A stretch of DNA of 64,000 nucleotides, from contig CP136068.1 in assembly GCA_032622095.1 (NCBI GenBank), positions 158,235,465 through 158,299,464 on the forward strand, written 5' to 3'. The notes beneath the pieces are model-generated. The model was not told where the DNA came from. It saw only the letters and a program-made list of their open reading frames with translations, and searched no databases. This DNA is from Siphonodentalium dalli (taxonomy: Eukaryota; Mollusca; Scaphopoda; Gadilida; Siphonodentaliidae). Position 1 is the first letter of the stretch, and every line of letters begins with the position of its first letter. Made by a program: the position numbers and the translations under genes. Below, in pieces: positions 20,595 through 33,004 of the stretch.

Positions 20595-21851
20595 TATGCG
20601 AATATGAGATATATATACTAATCGACTTTTTCGGCCCAATCTAAAAATAAATTGAAATCACCTAAAATAGGATAATGTATTCATAACTGAAGGGTCAGCC
20701 ATGGGTCAGCGGAGTCCAAAATTCTATTGTTGGTAACGGTAGCCATTTTGTATTGATTAATGCCACCTCGAAATGTGTAATTGGGCAAAATGCTCCAGGG
20801 CAAAAATAAAAAACTTTGATCTAGCAATTGTTAGCTATACTTCATCATATGTATGAACATCATGCTCCTAAAGCCAAATATTTTTTCAAAAAGTGAATGT
20901 AAATTGAACGAAAGCTCTGGTTAACAACAAAGTTAAATTGCATGAAAACGTTTTGTTTACATATTTCATAAAATTATTAAAAATATTTACCCTGAAAGAA
21001 GAATCTAGCGACCTTGCTGGCCGTTTACATATTATCTTCAATTTTCTAACGGTATTTCCGCCTAAAAAAATGAAATATTCTCAAAGTTCAAGGCCGACAT
21101 ACGGAAACTTTAAGCTCCGATTGAAAGATCGCAGAGTCATTTTAAGATTGCTTCTTGGGAAACCAGTAAAGGCGTCATGACATCAAGACGTACACCATGA
21201 CGTCACTACCTACACCGGCGCGCAAAAGTCCTACGTCGATGGCCAGACAGCTGAGACTCGTATTACATGGCAGGTTAAATATCCACATTTACGTTATATG
21301 TGATTATTTACATACATTGTATATATCATTTTCTTGTGTGCCATTATAATTAGGGTGGATACACACATGCATGTAATTTCTGTATGTAAAATACATGTAT
21401 CTGACATGGCCACACCAATAATTGACAACATTAATCACCTGCGCGCGAGCGGTTCATTGTTAACAGGCCAGACAAGTGAGCAGTGCTAAGCGAAGTCAAA
21501 TTGTCTTCTATCAGTACATTTAAGGCCAGTCCAAAATATGTCTTCTCTCACGGATGCGGAAATTAGTCAAGTCTGTGTGATATCTGGCATTTTATTAATG
21601 CACGACCACCAGAAGCCATACGTCTGGCATATACAGGCTTGATGTAGAACATTTTCAACCATGATGCTTGTTTGAGTGGGGTCTCGAAAGCTTCAAATCG
21701 CTAAGGGACTTAGTTGAATGTATCGGTCGGAATAATCTGGGCAAGAAGGTACAATATGATATGTTTTACTTGAATAGCTCAGAGTTAGCCACCCCCGCCT
21801 GGTAGCTTTCGGGGTCATATATAGCCCCTGCATGCGTCGGGGAAATCCTGA
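20595..21851. other. No gene seen (5' side of the element gene)
   Basis: AT-rich sequence. No reading frame here could be joined convincingly to the N-terminus of the element gene that follows, although homologous proteins are longer at that end. A donor-acceptor pair could exist but could not be identified. Confidence 0.4.
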
Positions 21852-23515
21852 TCCACCACTTCTATAAATAAGAGACTAGAAGCTGATCCAGAAAAGACAT
21901 TTCACGACAAACTTCCACGCAATCGACTCAAAACTTTCACTGATATGAAAAAGAAGAAGAAAATAACGAGTGCTCAAGGGAGGGAGATAATACTAAAGAC
22001 AGATCGTAATTTGTTTACTCAAATGATCTTGGTCGCGAAAACAAGGAAGGACCTGCAGTTGCGTGACATTTTTGTTCATCCTCTGGGACCACTTCCGTGG
22101 TCTCTTGCTCTTCCGGATGGGTCCTTGAGAAAAACTAATAAATCGTCTCTAGCTGCCGCTCTCCAAAAGGATGTGGAAGTTGCGGAAACGATTCCTACTT
22201 CGTCTTCTATAATTATCGACGGAATGGCACTGTTACAAAAAACTAAAATGGACCAAAGGACATTCAGCCAGGCAGCTTCCCAAATATTGGATTTTGCGTT
22301 AAGAGAGTCCTTGCCGAATACCCACCGTATAGACGTTGTATTCGATACCTACAGGGAGTTGAGCATTATGGCGTCAGAGCGCGAAAGACGATCAACTGCT
22401 GAAAGTGTTAAGTTTTGTGACATTAATGGAGGACAGATAGTCCGGCAATGGCGAAAATTCCTACTGGGAAATAAAACAGCACTGGTAGAGTTTCTAGTTG
22501 ATGAATGGAGTCGCATAGATACGCGAGTTAAACTGTCCGGAAAAACGTTGTTCGTAACGCTGCGCGATGAATGTTATCGTATATCACCTGGAACAGAAGG
22601 TAAAGTTCGCGTTCCTGAACTGGATAGCACACACGAAGAAGCGGACACTCGGATGTTGTTGCATGTCAGACACGCGGCGCAGTCAGGTTTTGAGTCTGTT
22701 GTTTTGTCGTCTGAGGATACTGATGTGTTCGCTCTGTGCGTTGCATTTTCTGACGACCTGGGCATTCCAATATATCAGAAAACCGGAACTGTTGGGCGAA
22801 CGAAGTACATAGACATCCGCAAGGTTGCTGAAACAATTGGGAGCGAAGTTTCCGACGGATTGCTAGGCTTGCACGCATCCACAGGGTGCGATACAGTAAG
22901 TGCTTTTGCGGGCCGAGGTAAACTAACTGCATTAAATATTTTAAAAACCGACCCTACTGTAGCTGGGACATTCAAACAGCTCGGAAGTCAATGGACGTGG
23001 AGACATCCTTACAAAATGAACTCGAAATGTTCGTCTGTAAACTATATGGTCGTTCTGGAACCTCGCATTCAGATGTTAATGCTGTTCGCTATGAGATGTT
23101 TTGCAGTAAGCAGGGCAAGGTTGAGTCGCATCAGCTACCACCTTGTGCTGACTGTTTGAGGAAGCATTCCATGAGAGCCAACTATCAAGCGGCAATCTGG
23201 AAGCGCGCGTTATCGGAGAAGCCAGATGTTCCCGGCCCAGGGGATCACGGATGGAAGGTGATGACATCGGATGATGGTGAATTTATCGATTTTGACTGGA
23301 TGGACGGAAGCCCAGCACCAGACGAAGTTCTTAAGCTATTGGCGTGTGATTGTGTTAAATCGTGCAAACCTTCGAAATGCCCGTGCATCAACAATGGGAT
23401 GAAGTGTACTGAAATGTGTCGCCTCACAACTTGTGACAACCAACCACCAGATGATGTCAATAACAGTGACAGTGACGTTGATGATCACGATATCGATGAG
23501 GACGACGAGGACTAA
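21852..23515 (+). pseudogene. Mobile-element-type protein with EADTR/DTDV nuclease-like motifs and CXC-like Cys-rich tail, frameshifted
   Basis: The frame is open from 21852, with the first Met at 21945. It reads through PLGPLPWSLALPDGSL, IIIDGMALLQK, STHEEADTRMLLHVRHAA, VVLSSEDTDVFALCVAF and HASTGCDTVSAFAGRGK, motifs seen in a family of long uncharacterised proteins widespread in invertebrate and fish genomes. The spaced acidic residues (D in IIDG, EADTR, EDTDV, GCDT) suggest a PIN/FEN-like nuclease fold, which is inference. After W at 22992-22994 the homologous frame continues as DVETSLQNELEMFVCKLYG only after a one-base shift (a G appears missing in tggacgtgg). The second part ends in CDCVKSCKPSKCPCINNGMK, a CXC/tesmin-like cysteine cluster, then an acidic tail. 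It is N-terminally short for the family. Likely a decayed, multicopy element gene; a sequencing error is possible. Confidence 0.75.
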
Positions 23516-25189
23516 ACAATTGATTAATATTTTGTTAATGAAACTAGTTGTCGACTATACTATATTATATGACGCATGTCACGATTTCAGTGGTTGTGCA
23601 ATATGGGGTACAATATAACTCACATCTTACGCTCATGGCAGTGATGGTTGTGGCTGTCATGACCAAGCTAATGCCGACAAAACATAAGCAATATGTCTGT
23701 CGGCGTTGGCTTAGTCCAGGCGAACCCAACAGAAAACACCAAGGGTACGGAAGCGTGTGGGGGCCGGGTGGCAAAGGGAACAGTTAATGGCCTTCCAGGG
23801 ACCTCAGAACGGCAGTGAAATTTAGATATTTGATGAGAAAAGTAATTTCTATATTCGCTATAAGTGATATATGTTCATCCTGATAGTTTACTATGAACTT
23901 GGTCCATGCATTCAATGTGTTAAAAGTATGTACTTCTAACGCTTTTTCTACGTTTTGAGAGATTTTAAGTAATATTTAGGCTTGCCTTCCAAATTGTGCT
24001 CATTTCTGACAAAGCTACCACCCTACCCTTGTATGCTTCCGGTGCCCATTGAAAACACCAGTCCATAATTATATGTAGGGAATGCGATGTCCTTTCATTA
24101 CAGTATGCGTGATGGGTATGCTATCCGCGGAATGTGAAAATCAGTAAATCACGGAGGCTTGTGTAACACGCTTCACTTCTACTCCACCCCACCGAACTGC
24201 CCTTATGCGTCGTGTCTGTATACGTGCCTGTTTACGTCATGGTAGTATTGGCACCTATAGTCACGGCTTATAATGGCAGTGCGGATGGGTGGGGCAGCGG
24301 AGCGCGTTACAAACCCAGTAATGAAATTTGTTTGAGTTATTCGTCATGACCGATAACTCTATTTTGAAGAAGGACGTAATATGCGCATATCACGTTTCAG
24401 CCACAAACCGCGATCATATATGCTTCCTTCTTATTTTCTTCCAATCATAATTTTGAATGTTATATTCTGACAGACAAATTGACATTGAAACGTGTTGGTA
24501 AATTCTTCACATGAGTTGTATATAGTTCAAAAGCGCATGGTGCTAAGCCGAATTATGGTGTCGGGCATATTTCCCATACTTATACTTGCTTAGATTTCGG
24601 TTAAAATTTGCTGTAATGACGATAATATTGTTTCATTCGGGCTTAAATATCATCACTGAGACCATTGGATGTGATTTTAGTGTCAGCTTTCTCCGCGGAC
24701 ACAACAGAACATAAACTTTCCCCAGTGGCGAAATTTTTTTTTTTGTGTATGGTATGTTACTTTAAAGACGATTTTCGGACAGAAAACTACCGAGTTGACA
24801 TTGATATCATACCCAGATGGATAGCTGAGACATTAAACTACTTAAAAGGTGCAGTTAGAATTTGCCCACCAGTTTGGTACCGACAGGCCTATTTTTCGGC
24901 TATTGGCTGAATGACTAGTGAAAGATTTTTAAAAATATGTTATTCTGAATATATGCCCTTTGCACAACACCAATCCCAGATTTCCAGTGCAAATAATCCA
25001 AGCCATTGACTGATTATCACTATTTTACTACGATCATATATTGATAAACGTGTTTTATGTTTTTTCGGTTAGTGTGCTTGTTTAATGTTTTCATGGTGTC
25101 GATAAAATTAATATGATTATGTCTGGACTACATGTATGGGTGGTGGGTTAACGGAACCATCACAATTTTGTTTAATAGGCTTAATGACA
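23516..25189. other. No gene seen
   Basis: AT-rich intergenic sequence. Short frames (for example 23548-23787 and 24665-24910) have no domain and no second copy in the window. A (T)11 run is at about 24737. Confidence 0.45.
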
Positions 25190-25630
25190 TTAAAGGTACC
25201 GTACTCAATCTGATCAGAGGGTCCTATATTTAATACTATTTCTTTGGCTTCGGGGGTAAAACATATTTGATGTGAGTCGAGAAACCCACACATCAAAGCT
25301 CAGATTGGTCAGATATCGATGTTTGAAATCTATTATCTTAATTTTAAATGGCCCTGTAAACTGTAGACGAGAAGAACTTATCTGACCAGATAGCGGATGA
25401 AGATGGATACCTCTAAAATCCAGTGACTTTTTTTGGGTCAGGTATTTGACAACTGGCAAAATTTCGTTGAACAAAACGTTGATAAAAAACAGGTTTTGGG
25501 CAATTTTATACTATATTGTTGTATTAGTTGACTGTGGTTAGCATTATTTTTGGGCAATGTAAACAAATGGTGTTGTTGTTGTTGGAATCTGTTGATATGG
25601 GGACCGTCGAATCGGATTGAGTACCTTTAA
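25190..25630. mobile_element. MITE with TTAA target sites
   Basis: TTAA (25190-25193) is followed by aggtaccgtactcaatctga; the right end reads tcggattgagtacct followed by TTAA (25627-25630). The ends are inverted repeats apart from a three-base indel. The interior is T-rich with a gttgttgttgttgg stretch and no gene. The TTAA sites suggest a piggyBac-mobilised element, but the ends differ from the CCC-starting family at 12589. Confidence 0.7.
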
Positions 25631-28397
25631 TTACAAGTTACAACCAATATCAATCATATACACATCATGTTTTCTGTTCTGAAGAGATAAAGGAACAAGA
25701 CTATTGGAGTTTAATTCACATTTATGTATGATAAAGGAAATTCCGAATCCCTGGAAATACTTACAGCTATGCTCTAATTAATCGACCTTCCTTAACGAGG
25801 TTGACCACCGGTATTCCCATAGTACTCGACCATGTCCATGTGTCGTGGTCAACTGCAAGTCAATGATACCACACTAACCGCATCGTGTTCGCTGATAGAC
25901 CATATTCTTCATGCGATGTTTATATGAATTATATCCTTTTAAGTCGGTATTGTAACCGCACCAGAGTATTTATTTCTGGCATGGCGTGACACTGCATTGA
26001 TGAATAATGATGAACTTGCAAATGGCTCCATGGCGGCAGTGACCAACTTCGTATGTTGAATAAACCGCAAACAATTTATTATATTTAAAATGGTGCCGGA
26101 CGTTAAACGCTCGAGTGTTTCAACTATTTAAATCGAACTTGGCATTTTTGCAGCCGCAAAACAAAACGTTAACGCTGAGGCAATTTACTTGGTTTATCGC
26201 GGTTAAAAAAATATTACCACGGTGAGATTAACGATGGATACCACTATCATGTCAGCCCCTAGCATTAGCGGTGATACCACTCGACTGCGGTTGACTGGCG
26301 GTATCTTATCGCCCTCATTAGCGACCAAAAACCTCATTAAATGGGTTGATTAATTATAGCATAGCTGTATTTTGTGTGTAGACACAATGTATGGCATTGT
26401 ATGCATCACTATAGGAATATGACACAATGTTCGCACACAACATGTCTGTGGCGCACACAATCGTAAAATAATAAGAGACAACCTTGTATTTACGTCAACG
26501 TGACCGCTTTCTCAATCTTCACTTCCACTCCAAGTTCCAATAGAACGCTTTGCAATACCAGCACTACGTTCATAACTGAACAATGTTGTCAGTGTTGATA
26601 CATCTTTATTAAGTCAATCACAGATTCATGGTCGCAATAGATATACCAACATGTAATCTACTAAATCTCTGTAATGGGTGAACTCGATTCATGGCTCCGG
26701 TAATATTCGGAACTGATATCATGACGATAATCAATGCAGCATCCAAATGAGTCAGATTAATGACTAATGCTGCACATCATTTCAGTTTATTTTCCACATC
26801 GTATCAACTATCTCACTCGAATCACTGTACTATTCGCGGAGGAACCTTCATGGATGTGCATATGTTTCTTATCCATGTAGCTGGAATTATTAGGAATACG
26901 ACATGATCAAAAACACTGTGTACACCAGAACGTCATGATTAATCAACAAGTGTACTTGGATCATCTTTGCGATTCCGGCAATCTTCAGAAATCGTCTCAA
27001 ACTCACAAGTCTGGCCACTATTCAATGGAACTGCATGCCAGGTCCATTCCATTGGTATGGTATAGCCAAGAGTAATTCGGCAGATCTATTCATGTTCCAG
27101 TTTGAAATATAGTAACTCATTGTGACATTGTATGTCACTGTTTTATTTACAAAATTCACCTGTTCACTATCACAGTGTTTGTTTTTACTGTCTTCACTCA
27201 TCCATTCTTCTCTCAGTCACTAAATCAAGCCTTGGTTAGATCGGAATAATCAGCGAGAATAATCATTATTCGATGCGATTTCCGAATCAATTATCAAGCA
27301 AATATTTCTGTTTTGTTTCACAAAACTGTTCCGAATTCACAAATAGTCATAAACGACCTTCACATTTATTTATTCTGCGAACGTTAAATGTCACTCATCA
27401 TAAGGGACACACTAAACGTTGTAGTCGAGTCCGATGTCGAGTCCGACAAATAAAAGAAATTTAAAAGATTATTTGTGACTCACAAACGAACGAGTTGATT
27501 AATTTATCATCCGCCATTTTCACAAGCATGGATAAACTCCGTGTTCGTTGACTGGTTCACACGCACTTGTGGTTAGGCATGTTTGATTGGCCAATCATTC
27601 GTAGACCACCAGTCATATATGTAGCATTATTCTCGTGTAGCGTTTTAATTTATTATGGATAAAATCGGCGTCTGATTATTTGAAACCATTTGTGTGTTAT
27701 GCATGTCATATTTTAGGTAAAAAACGTGTTTTTTGTCAATTTATAACGGCATATTCCGCCGTAAAAGTACCACCAAGAAATGTATCGCACTTTATGGTTG
27801 TTAGTTGACCAAACATCTCGTGTATATATAATATAGACTTACCTACTGGAAAATTGGGTAAAACTTCTCATCAAAAACATGTTCCCGCGTATAAACGTTA
27901 AGGATCGTCAAAAAATATTACTATATAATTCAGAAATGATAATGGGATGATAATGTTATTATGTGGTTCAAATCATGATACTACGCGGTGTGATGTGTTT
28001 ACTATTAAGCGCGCCCTCTTCACAGTTAAATCAAAACTCGTGTGTGCCAATTGTTCATAATCACATACCGATATTGAATATACATATGTATATTTCTATA
28101 ATCAGAACACATTTGCTATTATTCGATTATTTACAGTGTAGATTATACTTCCACTATGTGCGTCCAGGATGCATGATTTAGTGATGCAAACAGGGGGGCA
28201 ATCCAATATGTGCCATTAAATCGACCCGATAGCCAATATAAGAATTGAATCTCTGCACTGCTAATGAACATATGATTGTGGTTGAATGAGCCTCTGTTTT
28301 CAAAAGCATATGTATCCATCCCCACTAATTTTGGTCTGACAGAGTACCTATTCAATGTTACTGGTAAAATGCAAGACTGTATTTTGATGAAAATTTC
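25631..28397. other. No gene seen
   Basis: About 2.8 kb without a supportable gene. The longest frames (27273-27464; 28143-28400 minus) show no domain. A weak palindrome cggcatattccgccg is at about 27749. It is the largest unexplained single-copy stretch of the window and may be intronic or intergenic. Confidence 0.45.
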
Positions 28398-28510
28398 CAC
28401 CCTGCACTCATATTCCAGTCTGCACTTATATTAATTCTGTTATATTAATTATATTAGTTTTGTTTTCGCCCTGCACTTATATTCCAGACGGCACTTATAT
28501 TCAAGACACG
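28398..28510 (+). repeat. Short degenerate tandem repeat
   Basis: Four loose repeats of ctgcacttatattccaga separated by TA-rich filler. Noncoding. Confidence 0.6.
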
Positions 28511-28629
28511 AGAGTATGTTCCTGTTTATAATAATTTGTCGTAAGTGATTTTGACGATTACTGACTGTTGTATTCTTCAGAGTCCCAGTCTTCTGTCTTT
28601 ACAGTCAGGTGGGCGACCCCACAGTCATT

Positions 28630-29035
28630 GACTGTCTTGTTTTGGAAATAGTACAACAGAAATTCACCGGGGAATACTTGTGGGAATTCCCCCACACGTC
28701 ACATCTAATCGTTTCAAATTCGTTTTATTATCGAACGAGGCTATATTTAGCAGACTGAGACACGATGTGGACTTTGGACTGTATAGCTGCTTGTTCGTAT
28801 CGTTGAACTGGAATTCTAATTCCCTTCTTAATAATTTCTCACTGGAACATATTTTACTTATGGTGGATCATTCTTGTATATGGTAGGTAAAGCTGCACAC
28901 CTCTCTAATTTGCCAAAAACTGGAAGACAGAAACATTGTATAATTTTGAGTTTCACTACGGCATAATCTTGGTGATCTGAAAATTTATGTTGTGTTATAC
29001 AGTCGCGAAATACACTCATCGATAATACATATACA
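28630..29035 (+). repeat. Rep-X module, left of G-rich array 1
   Basis: Blocks acagaaattcaccggggaa, actgtatagctgcttgttcg, ttcccttcttaataatttc, ctcactggaaca, cctctctaatttgccaaaaa, cataatcttggtgatctg and gttatacagtcgcgaa occur in the same order at 30177-30545 and 31322-31653. Confidence 0.85.
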
Positions 29036-30170
29036 GACATGGGGGGGTCATCAATAATACATCTACGCACAGAGGGGGGTCATCAATAATACATCTACGC
29101 ACATGGGGGGGGGGGGTCATCGATCATACATATACGCACATGGGGGGGGTCTTCGATAATACATCTACGCACATGGGTGGGGGTCATTGATAATACATCT
29201 ACGCACATGGGGGTGGTCACCGATAAAACATCTACGCACATGAGGGTGTCATCGATAATACATCTACGTCCATGGGGGGGGGGGTCACCGATAAAACATC
29301 TACGCACATGGGGTGTCATCGACAATACATCTACGCACATCGGGGTGTCATCGATAATACATCTACGCACATGGGGGGGGTCACCGATAAAACATCTACG
29401 CACATGGGGGGTGTCATCGATAATACATCTGCACATGGGGGGGGGGGTCATCGATAAAACATCTACGCACATCGGGGTGTCACCGATAAAACATGGGGTA
29501 ATACATCTAAGCACATGGGTGGGGGTCATTGATAATACATCTACGCACATGGGGGTGGGGTCACCGATAATACATCTACGCACATGGGGGTGTCATTTAT
29601 AATACATCTACGCACATGGGGGTGGTCACCGATAAAACATCTACGCACGTCGGGGTGTCACCGATAAAAACATGGGGTAATACATCTACGCACATGGATG
29701 GGGGTCATTGATAATACATCTACGCACATGGGGGGGGGGTCATCGATAATACATCTACGCACATGGGGGTGGTCACCGATAAAACATGGGGGTAATACAT
29801 CTAAGCACATGGATAGGGTCATTGATAATACATCTACGCACAGGGGGGGTGTCATCGATAATACATCTACGCACATGGGGGTGGTCACCGATAAAACATC
29901 TACGCACACGGGGGTGTCATCGATAATACATCTACGCACATGGGGGGGGGGGGGTGGTCATCGATAAAACATCTACGCACATCGGGGTGTCACCGATAAA
30001 ACATGGGGTAATACATCAAAGCACATGGGTGGGTGTCATTGATAATACATCTACGCACAGGGGGGGGGTGTCATCTATAATACATCTACGCACATGGGGA
30101 GTCATCCTTTAATACATATACGCACAGGGGGAGGGGGTCATTGATAATGCATATATTATACGGACAGGAT
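29036..30170 (+). repeat. G-rich minisatellite array 1, about 33-bp unit
   Basis: The unit is near tcatcgataatacatctacg followed by cacat and a G run of 3 to 13 bases. Variants include accgataaaacatctacg and short aacatggggtaatacatc forms. More than 30 units. Each unit carries a G tract, so the plus strand has dense G-quadruplex potential. The long opposed open frames across it (MCVDVLSMTPP-type and DNTSTHMG-type) are products of the repeat period and are not genes. Confidence 0.95.
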
Positions 30171-30176
30171 TTTACG

Positions 30177-30545
30177 CAAATAGTAAAACAGAAATCCACC
30201 GGGAATACTGAGGGGTATTCCCCGACACGTTACACCTTATGGTTTCAGTTTCGCTTCATTATCAAACAAAGCTATATTTAGCAATGACTCAGATACGATA
30301 TGTGTTGCTGCTTGTTCTTATAGTTGGTAGAAATTGAATTCTAATTCCCTTCTTAATAATTTCTCACTGGAACAGACTTTACTTGTGGCGGATCATTCTT
30401 GTTATTGGTAGGTAAAGCTGCACACCTCTCTAATTTGCCAAAAACTGGAAGACAGAAACCTTGTATACTTTTGAGTTTCACTGCGGCATAATCTTGGTGA
30501 TCTGTATATTTATGTTGTGTTATACAGCCGCGAAATACACTCATT
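30177..30545 (+). repeat. Rep-X module between the two G-rich arrays
   Basis: Homologous to 28630-29035 and 31322-31653. The sequence aaaacagaaatccaccggga, atactgaggggtattcc and tatcaaacaaagctatattt is nearly identical in the latter, so module plus array was duplicated as a unit. Confidence 0.85.
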
Positions 30546-31320
30546 GATAATACATATACAGACATGGGGGGGGGGGGGTAATCGATAATACATCTACGCA
30601 CAAAGGGGGGGGGGGTCATCAATAATACATCTACGCACATAGGGGGGAGGTCATCGATAATACATATACGGACATGGTGGGGGGTCATCGATAATACATC
30701 TACGCACATGGGGGGGGGGGGGTCTTCGATAATACATCTACGCATATGGGTGGGGGTCATTGGTAATACATCTACGCACATGGGGGGTGGTCACCGATAA
30801 AACATCTACGCACATGGGGGTGTCATCGATAATACATATACGCACATGGGGAGTCATCGATAATACATCTACGCACATGGGGGGGGGGGGGGTCATCGAT
30901 AAAAGATATATACGCACATGGGGTGTCATCGATAATACATCTACGCATATGGGGGGTGTCACCGATAAAACATCTACGCACATGGGGGTGTCATCGATAA
31001 TACATCTACGCACATGGGGGGGGGGGGGGGGTCACCAATAAAACATCTACTCACATGGGGGTGTCATCGATAATACATCTACGCACATGGGGGGTGTCAT
31101 CGATAATACATCTACGCACATGGGGGGGGGGTCACCAATAAAACATCTACTCACATGGGGGGTGTCACCGATAAAACATGGGGTAATACATCTAAGCACA
31201 TGGATGGGGGTCATCGATAAAACATGGGGTAATACATCTACGCACATGGGGAGTCATCCTGTAATACATCTACGCACAGGGGGAGGGGGTCATCGATAAT
31301 ACATCTACGGACAGGATTTT
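30546..31320 (+). repeat. G-rich minisatellite array 2, about 33-bp unit
   Basis: Same unit and variants as array 1, with G runs up to 16 bases (31015-31030). The end (agtcatcctgtaatacatct, cgcacagggggagggggtca) matches the end of array 1 (30100-30140), again showing joint duplication. Confidence 0.95.
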
Positions 31321-31321
31321 A

Positions 31322-31653
31322 CGCAAATAGTAAAACAGAAATCCACCGGGAATACTGAGGGGTATTCCTCGACACGTTACACCTAATGGTTTCAGTTTCG
31401 TTTCATTATCAAACAAAGCTATATTTAGCAATGACTCAGATACGATATGTGTTGCTGATTGTTCGTATAGTTGGTAGAACTTGAATTCTAGTTCCCTTCT
31501 TAATAATATCTCACTGGAACAGATTTTACTTGTGGCTGCTCATTCTTGTTATTGGTAGGTAAAGCTGTACACCTCTCTAATTTGCCAAAAACTGGAAGTC
31601 AGAAACATTGTATAATTTTGAGTTTCACTGAAGCCTTCAATGACGCCGTGTGA
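31322..31653 (+). repeat. Rep-X module interrupted by a Helitron
   Basis: Runs to gccttcaatgacgccgtgtg and is cut at 31653/31654. It resumes at 32377 with taatatataattgtccttct, corresponding to taatatagagttatccttct at 18191-18210. Confidence 0.85.
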
Positions 31654-32376
31654 TCTATTATATATTTTGAAAGATCTGTGTGTGTGTGTATCTGTGTGTG
31701 TGTTTGTGTGTAATCGATGGACTCGAAAATGGCCCAGCCGATTTCGATGAAACTTGGTATGTGGGGGTATTTTCGGGTCAGGAGTAACATAGGCCTATTA
31801 ATTTGTCCGTGCGAGGTCAACTTTTCACGTGCCGATGTCAAATCTGTTTTTACGCCGTTTTGCGCTAATATATTTCAGTTCGGTGCTCACAAATCGATTC
31901 GATATAGCTCGAATAATAAATTGCCAGTCATATAATTTGCACGGTTAGAATCTGTGGCGCTTCATCTTTCCAATGATGTATCACTCGCCTGTGTACGTTT
32001 AAAGTTTCTACCTTAATTATCTGGAAGAACGCAGGACCATGCTTCGCTCATCGAAAATCATTGCGTAAATATATTACGCCATCAACATATCGTGACGTGA
32101 TCGCGTTAACTCTTAACCGGCCGATGTCGCGTTAACTCATCACCGGCCGAGGTATCCGCAAATGACATTGGGCTATATATCTCGTAAACGGGTGGAGCTA
32201 TCGACTTGAAATTTGGTATGTGAATGTATCTTGCCCCGGATACGAATTTTATCGGGTCGCCGAGCCCGTGCGATGCCAGCTTCGCGCATGCGCAGACCAG
32301 ATCTCCGAAACGGGTGGAGCAATCGACTTGAAATTTGGTTTTTGAATAGCCCGGACGAAGTCGGGTCACCTTCTAG
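31654..32376 (+). mobile_element. Nonautonomous Helitron with identifiable empty site
   Basis: Starts TC (tctattatatattttg) after a host A and ends CTAG before a host T. A short hairpin (cccggacgaagtcggg, about 32350-32365) lies about 10 bases before the end, as expected of Helitron 3' ends. No target duplication is present. The interior has a (GT)n run and two copies of cgggtggagc(t/a)atcgact. No Rep/helicase gene, so it would need an autonomous partner. The flanks join to cgtgtgataatata, the sequence at 18188-18197. Confidence 0.85.
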
Positions 32377-32560
32377 TAATATATAATTGTCCTTCTTATA
32401 AAGCATTTTTGTCGAATTGTCGTTAATTTTGTGAAAATATTCACACGATTTATTTGCATTCAGTCAGTGATTCGGTCGCAGTTTATTGGACTGACGTTCG
32501 CCAAGGCCACCATTCAGTTACAGCTATAGTGTTGTATTGTTGATTTATAATTATGTGATA
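32377..32560 (+). repeat. Rep-X right part and degraded downstream 250-bp repeat
   Basis: ttgtccttcttata continues Rep-X. Then aaatattcacacg, gcagtttattggactgacgt and aaggccaccattcagttaca match 18440-18520. Confidence 0.65.
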
Positions 32561-32846
32561 TGCGGGAACGTCCTTTGAATGTCTATGATGTGCGTAAACA
32601 GTACTATTTGTTCTGTGTATGGTTGTCGCATGTGGAAACGCGCGTTTTGTATGTCTCTCTGATAAGATTAAACTATGTTCCATATAAGGCGTATGTTGGG
32701 TCCAGATAAGTTGTGCATATCTAACTACTGGCGTACGTCGAAAATTTCATCAAGAGCTGACATAAAATTTTATCTTGATTTACGACACTGCTGGGATTGT
32801 TTATCAATTGACCTGGCAATGAGCCTTGAACGTACCCTGCCACAAC

Positions 32847-32935
32847 ACCGGCTCTGGGGGGGGGGGAGATGACACCGGCTCTGGGGGGGGGGAGATGACA
32901 CCGGCTCTGGGGGGGAGATGACATCGGCTCTTCTG
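32847..32935 (+). repeat. 26-bp G-rich minisatellite, about 3.5 units
   Basis: Units of agatgacaccggctct followed by 7-10 G; the last has acatcggctct. The G-run length differs between copies. Confidence 0.9.
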
Positions 32936-33004
32936 ATAAGAGGTTATAGCGCCTGTTGTTGAGTCATCAGTCCTCGTCCGTCGTTCGCCGATGCGTCAAC
33001 AATA

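Noticed and set aside
20361-20639. Opposed frames of 92 and 73 codons
   Set aside because: Both read through the two arms of the same hairpin, so they show the same peptide twice.
29095-29602. Long open frames on both strands (MCVDVLSMTPP / DNTSTHMG repeats) and similar frames at 29658-31299
   Set aside because: They come from the ~33-bp G-rich tandem unit; frames change wherever G-run length changes and no start or splice context exists.
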